Shown: in pieces, positions 1 through 6,176 of the stretch
Layout of the letters: the number at the start of each line of letters is the position of its first letter
Position numbering within the stretch: the first letter of the stretch is position 1
Assembly: GCA_021812745.1 (NCBI GenBank)
Contig: JAKAMS010000083.1
Location: forward strand, 1-9,261
Length of the DNA: 9,261 nucleotides
DNA from: Bacteroidota bacterium
GTDB taxonomy: Bacteria; Bacteroidota; Ignavibacteria; Ignavibacteriales; Melioribacteraceae
Reading direction: 5' to 3'
Made by a program: the position numbers and the translations under genes
The notes under the pieces: model-generated
What the model was told of the DNA's origin: nothing
The model's input: the letters and a program-made list of their open reading frames with translations, nothing else
The model's database searches: none

Positions 1-230
1 ACAGCAGTGTTACGATTGTTCATCAGGATTCACCAGATAAATATACCGTAGTTGCAAAAGTTACTACGATGGCTGGTGCAAAAACAATTTCAGTAGATCC
101 AATCAAACATATTGCGTATCTGTTTCAACCGCAATACGGTGCAGCACCGGCAGGCGCACCGAAGGGACCCGGGGGTTGGCGCGCAAGAGGACCAGTAATT
201 GGTGCATATCTATTTGTGATTAGTCACTAG
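1..230 (+). CDS. YncE-family (YVTN) beta-propeller protein, C-terminal fragment
   Basis: This is the last 75 codons of a gene whose start lies before the window; the frame begins at base 3 and ends in TAG at 228-230. The visible residues match the last blade of YncE/YVTN-type propellers: a strand with VVAKVTTMAGAKTISVD, then HIAYLF, a Gly/Pro/Ala-rich loop (PAGAPKGPGGWRARGP), and a closing hydrophobic strand (GAYLFVI). In the family this end is usually a GA+T+ strand, a proline-rich loop and a PGSFxxLV strand that closes the propeller. Such proteins are normally exported and have mostly unknown or metal/surface-related roles; no substrate can be told from this end. The loop is visibly richer in G and C than its surroundings, which follows from its Gly, Pro, Ala and Arg codons. 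The family call is by pattern recognition, and another propeller family is possible. Confidence 0.68.
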   Translation, partial: SSVTIVHQDSPDKYTVVAKVTTMAGAKTISVDPIKHIAYLFQPQYGAAPAGAPKGPGGWRARGPVIGAYLFVISH

Positions 231-264
231 CTGAATCGTTTTTTCACTCGAGTCTTCAACTAAA

Positions 265-303
265 AGCAAGGCGGATTGAAAAGCATCCTCACTCCGCCTT
301 GTT
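265..303. terminator. Hairpin after the propeller gene
   Basis: CAAGGCGGA (267-275) pairs perfectly with TCCGCCTTG (293-301). Flanking A-U and G-U pairs extend the stem to 265/303, and the loop is about 17 bases. It lies 35 bases after the TAG of the propeller gene. No U-run follows it on the + strand (the next bases are A-rich), while read on the minus strand it is followed by CTTTTA. It may therefore act as a weak or two-way terminator. Confidence 0.5.
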
Positions 304-504
304 AAAAAAGTTATACAAGCTAACAAAAAGTGATTAAGAAACTGAATTCAGATTTAATTGAGAGAGCGTTAAGAAACTCATTGATGGACCGGCAAGAGGA
401 TAAAGGAATAATTTTTTGTTGTGGGTGTGGTTAGCGTATCATTGAGATGAATGATATTTCTTTTATTGTGCGAGAATAATAAGCAGAACTTGTTAGTCTG
501 AGTA

Positions 505-531
505 AATGGGCAATTCAAAGAATCGCCCATT
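505..531 (-). terminator. Hairpin after the TlpA-like gene
   Basis: AATGGGC (505-511) pairs with GCCCATT (525-531). After one mismatch, ATT/AAT continues the stem inward, leaving a 5-base loop (516-520). It begins 18 bases past the stop codon of the minus-strand TlpA-like gene, where a terminator would be expected. The tail on that strand is only TTTACTC, so the U-run is weak. Confidence 0.5.
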
Positions 532-549
532 AGTTAAGATATCTTCTGT

Positions 550-1149
550 TTACTGAGCAAGCAATTTATTGATATAGTCTTCGTAGGTAGAAATTGAAGT
601 AAGTCCTTGAAAACTTGCAACGATAGTTCCATTTTTATCAATCACAAAGGATGATGGGATGGAATTAATTCCGCCGTATCTTTCTGTAACGTCAGTATCG
701 CCGTAAACTATCGGGTAATTAATCCAATTCTGCCTAACGAAAGGAACAACGTCTTGCTTTGTATCTGTATCAACTGAAACTCCGATCACTTCAAATCCCC
801 TTGAGCCGTACTTTCTTTTTAATTCAATCAAGTCGGGGATCCCTTTTCTGCACGGTGGGCACCATGTTGCCCAAAAATCCACAATCAAAACTTTCCCTTT
901 ATAATCAGAAAGTTTGAGTTGTTTTCCATCAATTGACATGAGATTAAAATTAGGTGCAGGTAACGGTTTATTGCCAATTGATCCGGCATAATTTTGAGGA
1001 AGTGAACCGTTCCCCAATAATGAATTACCGTTACTCAATAAAAAAAATAGAACTATAATCCCTGCAATTGATCCTGTGTAAATATATTTTTTATTTTTCT
1101 GGAAAAATGTGGGCGAATATTTTTTCTTCCCTAATGGTTTCTTACTCAT
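550..1149 (-). CDS. Membrane-anchored TlpA/ResA-type thioredoxin-fold protein
   Basis: A 199-residue protein thiol oxidoreductase of the AhpC/TSA-Redoxin TlpA group. A short Lys-rich N-terminus is followed by one membrane segment (about residues 22-39, YIYTGSIAGIIVLFFLLS). A linker leads to the thioredoxin domain (about 62-199) with the active site WCPPC at 96-100 in FWATWCPPCR and the cis-proline in SIPSSF (Pro165). By family knowledge the domain faces the periplasm and reduces disulfides, for example in cytochrome c or oxidase maturation; the target is not shown here. I chose the ATG at 1149 because GAGGAG lies just before it (1158-1153). The longer frame would start with TTG at 1176, adding nine charged residues, and has no good ribosome site. 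It lies 70 bases after the thioredoxin gene on the same strand, so co-transcription is likely. Confidence 0.87.
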   Translation of the reverse strand: MSKKPLGKKKYSPTFFQKNKKYIYTGSIAGIIVLFFLLSNGNSLLGNGSLPQNYAGSIGNKPLPAPNFNLMSIDGKQLKLSDYKGKVLIVDFWATWCPPCRKGIPDLIELKRKYGSRGFEVIGVSVDTDTKQDVVPFVRQNWINYPIVYGDTDVTERYGGINSIPSSFVIDKNGTIVASFQGLTSISTYEDYINKLLAQ

Positions 1150-1219
1150 TTTCTCCTCACGCTGCCTCTTTTTCAAAATGCATGATTTAGATACAATTCA
1201 TTTCTTCTTCGGCTGATAA

Positions 1220-1591
1220 TTATAAAATTATCGGATTAGGCACATTTAATTCTTGCTCGATAATTTTTTTAAGCTCTGCTTTTGGCAGTGCGCCCATAGC
1301 CATTTTGGGTTGACCTTCTGCCGGGATAAAAAGAAGAGAGGGAATACTTCTGATTCCAAAAGCAGCAGACAACTCTTGTTCGGCATCCGTATCTACCTTA
1401 TAGAAATTTACTTTTCCTTCATATTCTTTAGAAAGTTCCTCTATCACCGGTCCAACCATACGGCAGGGTCCGCACCATTCTGCCCAGAAATCAATAACAG
1501 CCGGTAATTTTCCCGCGTATTTCCATTCTGTATTCTTTTCGAAATCAAATATTTTCTCTAAGAATGTCTCTTTTGTTAAATGTTCTGTCAT
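1220..1591 (-). CDS. trxA: Thioredoxin (Bacteroidota-type)
   Basis: A 123-residue cytoplasmic thioredoxin, a disulfide reductase normally kept reduced by NADPH-thioredoxin reductase. The active site WCGPC is at 39-43 in the context FWAEWCGPCRM, the cis-proline is Pro84 in RSIPSLLF, and the conserved late glycine is Gly100 in AMGALPK. There is no signal peptide or membrane segment. The N-terminus (LTKETFLEKIFDFEKN) is about 15 residues longer than in E. coli TrxA, as is common in Bacteroidota and Ignavibacteria thioredoxins, whose MAMGALPK stretch it also shares. The ATG start has AGGAA seven bases upstream. The TlpA-like gene follows 70 bases downstream, suggesting a small redox operon. The lipoprotein gene is 154 bases upstream, so this gene probably also has its own promoter. 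Confidence 0.95.
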   Translation of the reverse strand: MTEHLTKETFLEKIFDFEKNTEWKYAGKLPAVIDFWAEWCGPCRMVGPVIEELSKEYEGKVNFYKVDTDAEQELSAAFGIRSIPSLLFIPAEGQPKMAMGALPKAELKKIIEQELNVPNPIIL

Positions 1592-1628
1592 GATAAGTTC
1601 CTAATGTTTTCTTGTAGATAGTTACTGT

Positions 1629-1658
1629 TTTATATGCATATGATGCACTAATAAGTAA
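1629..1658 (-). promoter_or_regulatory. Possible promoter of the thioredoxin gene
   Basis: On the minus strand TATAAA (1634-1629) lies 18 bases after TTACTT (1658-1653). This would give a transcript starting about 30 bases before the thioredoxin ATG. The -35 match is weak and the region is AT-rich, so this is only a candidate. Confidence 0.2.
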
Positions 1659-1745
1659 AAGGATTCTATATATTTCGATTAAAAGCTTATCTATATTTAT
1701 ATGAGGGAGGAGAGAGTCACAACTTGGCGTAAAAGAAGATTTTAA

Positions 1746-2174
1746 TTATTTGATTTTATAACTGCATGTTGCCGATGCTGTAACTGTTGCCAGCGAATCT
1801 GTTTGAAAATCATTTGCCACGGTCTTAAGTGAATCGTTAACATAAATTTTTAAATTTATTGATGCAGATGCATTTAAACTTGCCGGACTATAATTCCCTG
1901 TACAATTTGCAGTCAATGTTGCCGTTAACCCGACACTTAGTGGAAGTGAAATGTTCAGATTCATTCCCGCTACTTGTGATATTACTCCATCACCGCTCGT
2001 ATATGTTATCACGGGATTGGCATAGGTGGATGAACTTATCATGTTTGCTACATACCGGACAGTTTTATTGCTGCCATTTATAACCGGAGTATTAATGCCA
2101 TCAACAAGTTTACAAGAAAAGCATGTCAGCGCTAGAGTGACTGTGATTAAAATATTGATTATTTTTTTTCTCAT
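1746..2174 (-). CDS. Small secreted lipoprotein with MmpS-like beta-sandwich pattern
   Basis: A 142-residue exported protein of unknown function. The N-terminus is a signal peptide (MRKK, hydrophobic 5-18) ending in a relaxed lipobox CFSC, so Cys21 is the likely lipidated residue. The rest is Thr/Ser/Asn/Ala-rich and predicted to be all beta. It reads like the MmpS/secreted beta-sandwich pattern: TVRYVAN, a PVITYTSGDG strand pair, a mid strand ISLPLSVGLTATLTA, then INLKIYVNDSLKTVAND and a last strand TASATCSYKI. Cys91 and Cys137 could form a disulfide. It has no catalytic motif and is probably a cell-surface or periplasmic accessory protein. The start has only a weak AAGAAA upstream. It precedes the thioredoxin gene by 154 bases on the same strand, but nothing ties their functions together. 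The fold is inferred from strand pattern only. Confidence 0.75.
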   Translation of the reverse strand: MRKKIINILITVTLALTCFSCKLVDGINTPVINGSNKTVRYVANMISSSTYANPVITYTSGDGVISQVAGMNLNISLPLSVGLTATLTANCTGNYSPASLNASASINLKIYVNDSLKTVANDFQTDSLATVTASATCSYKIK

Positions 2175-2255
2175 TGATTTCTTAAGCCAATAATTAAACT
2201 CTGATTACCGGATGAGTTATCTTCCACATATAAAATATGGAGAATAAATATCTAG

Positions 2256-2271
2256 CTCAAACGTATTTGAG
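2256..2271. repeat. Inverted repeat overlapping the lipoprotein promoter
   Basis: CTCAAA (2256-2261) and TTTGAG (2266-2271) are perfect complements around a 4-base centre CGTA. The left arm and centre contain the proposed -7 element of the minus-strand promoter. This is a position where a repressor-binding palindrome would block transcription. The arms are short, so chance is possible. Confidence 0.35.
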
Positions 2272-2289
2272 ATTAATGTTAATGACAAA
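2258..2289 (-). promoter_or_regulatory. Bacteroidota-type promoter of the lipoprotein gene
   Basis: On the minus strand TTTG (2289-2286) is followed after 20 bases by TACGTTTG (2265-2258), an exact match to the TTTG / TAnnTTTG promoter described for the Bacteroidota primary sigma factor. Transcription would begin near 2251, giving a leader of about 77 bases before the lipoprotein ATG at 2174. Confidence 0.5.
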
Positions 2290-2452
2290 TTTTTACAGTA
2301 AATGTGACTACTACAACAGAATGAAGTGCGTTTTTTATGTAGATTAAATTGTGAAAATAAAATATGGGGATTTCAAACTATAAAAGCAGAGAATTTTTCG
2401 GCGGAATAATCTTCTTGCATAAAGATAATTTTTTAACAAATATTTTCTATTC

Positions 2453-2461
2453 AAAGGAGGT
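2453..2461 (+). promoter_or_regulatory. Strong SD-like sequence with no usual start codon
   Basis: AAAGGAGGT contains an eight-base match (AAGGAGGT) to the complement of the 16S rRNA 3' end. No ATG, GTG or TTG lies within the normal distance. A frame does open right after it and runs, from an ATC at 2470, 24 codons in phase into the gene starting at 2542. That gene has its own GAGG site, so this may be a relic, a ribosome standby site, or chance. Confidence 0.35.
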
Positions 2462-2541
2462 AAAAAGTAATCGCTAAAAATTATTTTTCAGACTATACAA
2501 AAGATAAGACACTAAAAATTGAAAACTATCATGAGGTAAAA

Positions 2542-3036
2542 ATGAAACGTACAAAATTATTTTCCATCCTTTCAATTTGTTTATTACTGATGCTTTCGGC
2601 TAAAGAAATTGCGGCACAGGATAAACCGATACAACTTGCTTTATTTAACCCGGTTCAGATTTTTAACGAAAATACTTCTATAACAGGGTTAAGGATCAGT
2701 CTGCTTTACGGAAAGAACGCAAGGGTTTCCGGTCTAGATTGGGGATTAGTGAATCACATAACTTCAGGCGTTTCAAAAGGAGTTCAGTTTGGCTTGGTTG
2801 GAATTGTAGAGGCAGATTACATGGGCTGGCAGGATAACGGTGTGAACATAACAGAAGGAAAATTTGAAGGTCTTCAATGGGGAGTTGTAAATTATGCCGG
2901 AACTGTAAGCGGTGTTCAAATTGGATTAGTAAATTATGCTGCAAATATGACTAAGGGTTTACAAATAGGTTTGATAAATATTATTAAACAAGGCGGTCAG
3001 TTTCCTGTCTTTCCAATTGGAAACTGGGCATTCTAG
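2542..3036 (+). CDS. Exported GxQxGLVN surface-repeat protein (LA_2272-like)
   Basis: A 164-residue exported protein with a signal peptide (residues 1-25; hydrophobic FSILSICLLLMLSA, cleavage likely after IAA before Gln26). The mature part consists of short repeats with a Gly-x-Gln-x-Gly-(Leu/Val)-(Val/Ile)-Asn core: GLDWGLVN at 64, GVQFGLVG at 80, GLQWGVVN at 110, GVQIGLVN at 124 and GLQIGLIN at 139, plus a degenerate copy near 95. It ends GGQFPVFPIGNWAF, the usual aromatic ending of the LA_2272-type surface-repeat proteins of Leptospira and Bacteroidota. The terminal aromatic Phe would suit outer-membrane beta-strand recognition. The function of the family is unknown to me. The start is the ATG with GAGG five bases upstream. 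It is a single gene, convergent with UPF0182 and closed by a strong hairpin. Confidence 0.8.
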   Translation: MKRTKLFSILSICLLLMLSAKEIAAQDKPIQLALFNPVQIFNENTSITGLRISLLYGKNARVSGLDWGLVNHITSGVSKGVQFGLVGIVEADYMGWQDNGVNITEGKFEGLQWGVVNYAGTVSGVQIGLVNYAANMTKGLQIGLINIIKQGGQFPVFPIGNWAF

Positions 3037-3050
3037 AATTTTTCAGAGAA

Positions 3051-3093
3051 AATATAATATGTGCGGCACTCACTGGACCGCACATATTATATT
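3051..3093. terminator. Two-way terminator hairpin, perfect 16-bp stem
   Basis: Bases 3051-3066 (AATATAATATGTGCGG) are exactly complementary to 3078-3093, with an 11-base loop. The GC-rich part of the stem is next to the loop. It sits 14 bases after the repeat-protein stop and 6 bases past the UPF0182 stop, so it can serve both converging genes. T-rich tracts lie a few bases further out on each side (TTTTTT from 3104 on the + strand; TTCTCTGAAAAATTC on the minus strand) but not directly at the stem base. Confidence 0.75.
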
Positions 3094-3099
3094 GTACCA

Positions 3100-5949
3100 T
3101 TATTTTTTCTTTTCCGCAGATTGATTTGAAAGAGTTTGAAGAGCCTGCTGCAATTTTTCAAGTTCCTTCGCCGCTTCAGAAAACTTTTTATCCGCATTCA
3201 GTTTTAAATAATTATTAAAAGCGTCGTTCGCTGCTTTAATTTGTCCCGGAAGCTGTGATACTGTGATTGGAGTTGTTTTTTCATTTTGCGGTAAATTCTT
3301 CAAAACTGGTGATTTAGAAAATAATCCGTTCAGAGCTTCATCAAAAGTTTTTGCATAGCTCATATTATCTCCGTGCATAACAACAACAATTCTAAGTTCC
3401 GGATAAGCCGCAGTTTCAGCTTGAAGATAAATCGGTTCGACATAAAAAAGTGTATTGTTAACAGGTATAGCAAGTACATTTCCTCTAATTACTTTAGAAC
3501 CATGCTGATCCCACAAAGTCAATTGTCCCGAAAGAAAACTATCCTGATCAATTTTAGATTCTACCTGTTGAGGACCCAGAACCATTTTATCTTTAGAGAA
3601 TTGGTAAGCCACAAACTTGCCGTAATTTTCAGCATCGCACATACCGGCAATCCATCCAATTAATACTTGCCGGTTCTTCGGAGTAAACGGGCACATCAAA
3701 ACAAACTGCTGTTTTGTTGTACCCGGCTGCTGCCACATAATGTAATATGGTTCAACCGGCTGCACCTTATTATAATATTTATCCGTAGCTCTAATCCAAA
3801 GATCTTCCTGATTATAAAAAACAGTTGGATCGGTCATATGATATTTTTCATAGACGAGACCCTGTGTGAGAATCATATCAATTGGATATCTTAGATGAGC
3901 CAAAAGATCTTTAGGCATTTCATTTTTGGATTTGAATAGATCCGGGAAAATATTGCTCCAGACTTTAATAATCGGATCGTTCTTATCCATGATGTAAAAA
4001 TTAACCGAGCCGTCGTAGGCATTAATAACTGCTTTAACAGAATTACGGATGTAATTAATTCCATCCAAGTTTTCGCTCATTTGATTTGTAAGAATCTGTG
4101 TAGTGTTTCCTTCTTTATACTGAATATTTTCTATCGTAGAAAAAGGCTGGCTGTACGGGAAATATTCCGATGTAGTATAAGCATCAATCATCCAGTACAA
4201 TTTGCCTTCCGAAAGTACAAGGTAGGGATCTTTATCAAATTGAAGAAAGGGTGCCAGCAATTTTACTCGCTCTGTAATTTGTCTATGAAACATGAAACGG
4301 CTTTTATTGGTAGGATAATCTGAAAACAAAAAGTTTGTGCCGTCAAATTTCCAGCCGTATAAGAATTTTCTCCAGAAGTTTGAAAGCTCAACACCTCCGG
4401 TTCCGGAGTAATGAGTATAAACATTCTCTTCACCGCTGGGATAATCAAATTCTTTTACTTTTGAATTAGCAATAACGGGTGTTATAGTCGTTTCGCCAAA
4501 ATAAATCTGCGGTTGTGTAACTTCCAGAGATTTAGACTCTGATACGGGCGGAATATCTTTAATTAATAAATGAGGCAATCCTTCCTGGTTAAATTCACTT
4601 ACTGCCGCCATAGTTAAACCAAAACCATGTGTGTACTGAAAACGTTTATTTACAAAAGTCTGGCTTTGCTGAGGTAAATTATCAAGATTAATCTCACGTG
4701 CAGATACCATAACCTGCCTGTCTTTCCCATCAATATTGTAGCGGTCAACATCAACATCAGAAAATTCATAATATAAACGCATAGTCTGAAATTGTCTGTA
4801 CACTGCATCTAATGCTTTCCAATCCCACAAACGGATATTTGAAAACAAATTCGGATTTTGATTGATTGTTTCCTGAGTTAGAGAGCCATTCATAGGATAC
4901 TCTTTCTCTTCGATGTTATTTAATGCAAAACCATAACGGGTAAATTCTATATTGTTCTGAATGTATGGGCGCTCATAAGTTATTTCGTTAGGCTTTACTA
5001 CAAGCCAGTTAAATGCTCTCGGCAATGCATCGAAAGCGAGAAGCCAAATAATAGCAATAGAAATTCCTGTTGCTGCAATAACCACAATATGGGACTTATC
5101 ATGAGCTATGCGGAATTTCCTAAAAAAATAATTCTGTAATCTCGTTCTTAAGCTTGGTATAATCAGAGCAATGCTAAATAAAACCATTATAATGATAACT
5201 GCGTAAGTTGCCGGAAGAAGAATGTTTTCATCTGTCCAGCTCATACCGGAAGCAACGCCGGTGGTAGAATACATCAAATGATATCTGCTTAGAAATCGTT
5301 CGGCAGCAATGATGAGAATAAAAACAGAAGAATTCAAATATAGGGGGAAGTAAAATTTTTTCGATGTTATTTCGCCTTCTCTAGGGATGTAGAACAATAA
5401 ATTATTCTCGGTGAACCGTACAAAAGAAGAGATAAATATTGCAATTAGCGAAATGAACGAAAGAAGAAAAAGCAGATCGAATAAAGCATCATAAAACGGT
5501 AAAGAGAAAAGATAAAATCCTACATCTTTGCCAAGGATTGGATCTTTCAATCCAGTAGAGACTCCATACCAAAATTTTAGGATAATCTCCCAATGAGAAA
5601 AACCCCAGTAAGCTCCAATTACAATTCCCATTAACTTTATAATGGTGCTTATAATTTTATGATTTTTAGAAATTCCTAGAGTCAAAAGAAATACTGTAGC
5701 GAAACCGATTGCAGCACCCGCAACCGCCAATAGTCCATTAGAATTAACAACTTTCCAGAATGGACTACCGTAACCAAGATTTTCGTACCAGAGCGCTTCT
5801 CCCCAAAAATCCATAAACCAAAAAAATACTAAAGTTGATATGGCGAGCACAATTCCAGAGTATTTTTTTATTCTTTGTCCTTTCCCGGAGCCGGTGATAA
5901 AAAGAAATACAGAAATTCCCAACAAAATTAGTAACAGTGCAATATACAT
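3100..5949 (-). CDS. UPF0182 family integral membrane protein
   Basis: A 949-residue membrane protein of the UPF0182 family (Pfam PF03699), close to the usual 900-1000 residues and apparently intact. The N-terminal third has about eight hydrophobic segments (near 2-20, 32-48, 72-92, 99-118, 154-177, 205-218, 246-266, 287-308). A large extracytoplasmic domain follows (about 310-900). Family blocks visible include KDPILGKDVGFYLFSLPFY (136-154), NEITYERPYIQNNIEFTRYG (321-340), NIRLWDWKALDAVYRQFQ (371-388), the KRFQYTHGFG block, and a later RYPIDM block. The C-terminal 50 residues form a charged helix or coiled coil (FSEAAKELEKLQQALQTL) typical of the family. The biochemical role is unknown. AGGAG lies eight bases before the ATG. 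It stands alone, between its own promoter region and the shared hairpin. Confidence 0.95.
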   Translation of the reverse strand: MYIALLLILLGISVFLFITGSGKGQRIKKYSGIVLAISTLVFFWFMDFWGEALWYENLGYGSPFWKVVNSNGLLAVAGAAIGFATVFLLTLGISKNHKIISTIIKLMGIVIGAYWGFSHWEIILKFWYGVSTGLKDPILGKDVGFYLFSLPFYDALFDLLFLLSFISLIAIFISSFVRFTENNLLFYIPREGEITSKKFYFPLYLNSSVFILIIAAERFLSRYHLMYSTTGVASGMSWTDENILLPATYAVIIIMVLFSIALIIPSLRTRLQNYFFRKFRIAHDKSHIVVIAATGISIAIIWLLAFDALPRAFNWLVVKPNEITYERPYIQNNIEFTRYGFALNNIEEKEYPMNGSLTQETINQNPNLFSNIRLWDWKALDAVYRQFQTMRLYYEFSDVDVDRYNIDGKDRQVMVSAREINLDNLPQQSQTFVNKRFQYTHGFGLTMAAVSEFNQEGLPHLLIKDIPPVSESKSLEVTQPQIYFGETTITPVIANSKVKEFDYPSGEENVYTHYSGTGGVELSNFWRKFLYGWKFDGTNFLFSDYPTNKSRFMFHRQITERVKLLAPFLQFDKDPYLVLSEGKLYWMIDAYTTSEYFPYSQPFSTIENIQYKEGNTTQILTNQMSENLDGINYIRNSVKAVINAYDGSVNFYIMDKNDPIIKVWSNIFPDLFKSKNEMPKDLLAHLRYPIDMILTQGLVYEKYHMTDPTVFYNQEDLWIRATDKYYNKVQPVEPYYIMWQQPGTTKQQFVLMCPFTPKNRQVLIGWIAGMCDAENYGKFVAYQFSKDKMVLGPQQVESKIDQDSFLSGQLTLWDQHGSKVIRGNVLAIPVNNTLFYVEPIYLQAETAAYPELRIVVVMHGDNMSYAKTFDEALNGLFSKSPVLKNLPQNEKTTPITVSQLPGQIKAANDAFNNYLKLNADKKFSEAAKELEKLQQALQTLSNQSAEKKK

Positions 5950-5987
5950 TTGTGAATCTCCTTCTTTGTAAACGATATCTAAATTAA

Positions 5988-6017
5988 CTTATATAAAATA
6001 ATACAATAAATCATCAA
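5988..6017 (-). promoter_or_regulatory. Possible promoter of the UPF0182 gene
   Basis: On the minus strand TTGATG (6017-6012) and TATAAG (5993-5988) are separated by 18 bases. This arrangement would start transcription near 5981, about 30 bases before the ATG. The match to a sigma-70-like promoter is fair (4/6 and 5/6) in AT-rich DNA. Confidence 0.3.
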
Positions 6018-6101
6018 GCGTTGTGTTGAGAGGTGAATAAAAACGGTAACCATGGTAAATTTGAATTATACAATTGTATTTCCGCTAGTTCCTCTAAAAA
6101 A

Positions 6102-6109
6102 TATATTTG
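6102..6109 (+). promoter_or_regulatory. TAnnTTTG element, alternative promoter of the Mo-hydroxylase operon
   Basis: TATATTTG matches the Bacteroidota -7 element. Nineteen bases upstream lies TTTC (6079-6082), one base off the TTTG partner. Transcription would begin near 6116, some 60 bases before the first gene. It competes with the extended -10 candidate at 6140-6148. Confidence 0.25.
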
Positions 6110-6139
6110 TCATTCAAATATTATTTGATAATATTTAAC

Positions 6140-6148
6140 TGATATAAT
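6140..6148 (+). promoter_or_regulatory. Extended -10 promoter of the Mo-hydroxylase operon
   Basis: TGATATAAT is a perfect extended -10 (TG-n-TATAAT). A transcript would start near 6155, leaving a leader of about 20 bases with AGGAG at 6166-6170, six bases before the ATG at 6177. No good -35 is seen at the usual distance, which an extended -10 can tolerate. Confidence 0.4.
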
Positions 6149-6176
6149 TATTTAATCCATTCAAAAGGAGTTCATC

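Larger units (their letters stand above)
231..549. other. Intergenic stretch between convergent genes
   Basis: About 320 bases between the stop of the propeller gene and the stop of the TlpA-like gene, which point toward each other. It holds two hairpins (265-303 and 505-531) that probably end the two units. A 10-base direct repeat, TTAAGAAACT, occurs at 334-343 and 369-378. I see no open frame with a credible start and no RNA gene in the rest. Confidence 0.6.
2175..2541. other. Divergent intergenic region
   Basis: This stretch separates the minus-strand lipoprotein gene from the + strand repeat-protein gene, so it should hold both promoters. Visible items are a TTTG/TAnnTTTG promoter with an overlapping inverted repeat for the minus strand, a 14-base near-repeat ATAAAATATGGRGA at 2230-2243 and 2357-2370, and a strong SD-like sequence at 2453-2461. 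I could not find a convincing promoter for the + strand gene. Confidence 0.55.

Noticed and set aside
121..190. GC-rich patch as a sign of foreign DNA
   Set aside because: The patch is explained by Gly/Pro/Ala/Arg codons of the loop in the propeller protein and does not extend beyond it.
334..378. Direct repeat TTAAGAAACT as a possible CRISPR or attachment site
   Set aside because: There are only two 10-base copies, no regular spacing, and no integrase or cas gene nearby.
1150..1182. Eight-codon frame (MHFEKEAA) ending in the ribosome site of the TlpA-like gene
   Set aside because: It has no ribosome site of its own and is too short to distinguish from chance.
1253..1507. 84-codon open frame on the + strand opposite the thioredoxin gene
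   Set aside because: It is antisense to a clear thioredoxin with full active site, has no ribosome site and an unnatural Cys/Phe/Arg-rich composition.
1632..1641. Palindrome ATATGCATAT before the thioredoxin gene
   Set aside because: It is ten bases of self-complementary AT-rich sequence with no loop or partner, expected by chance in this DNA.
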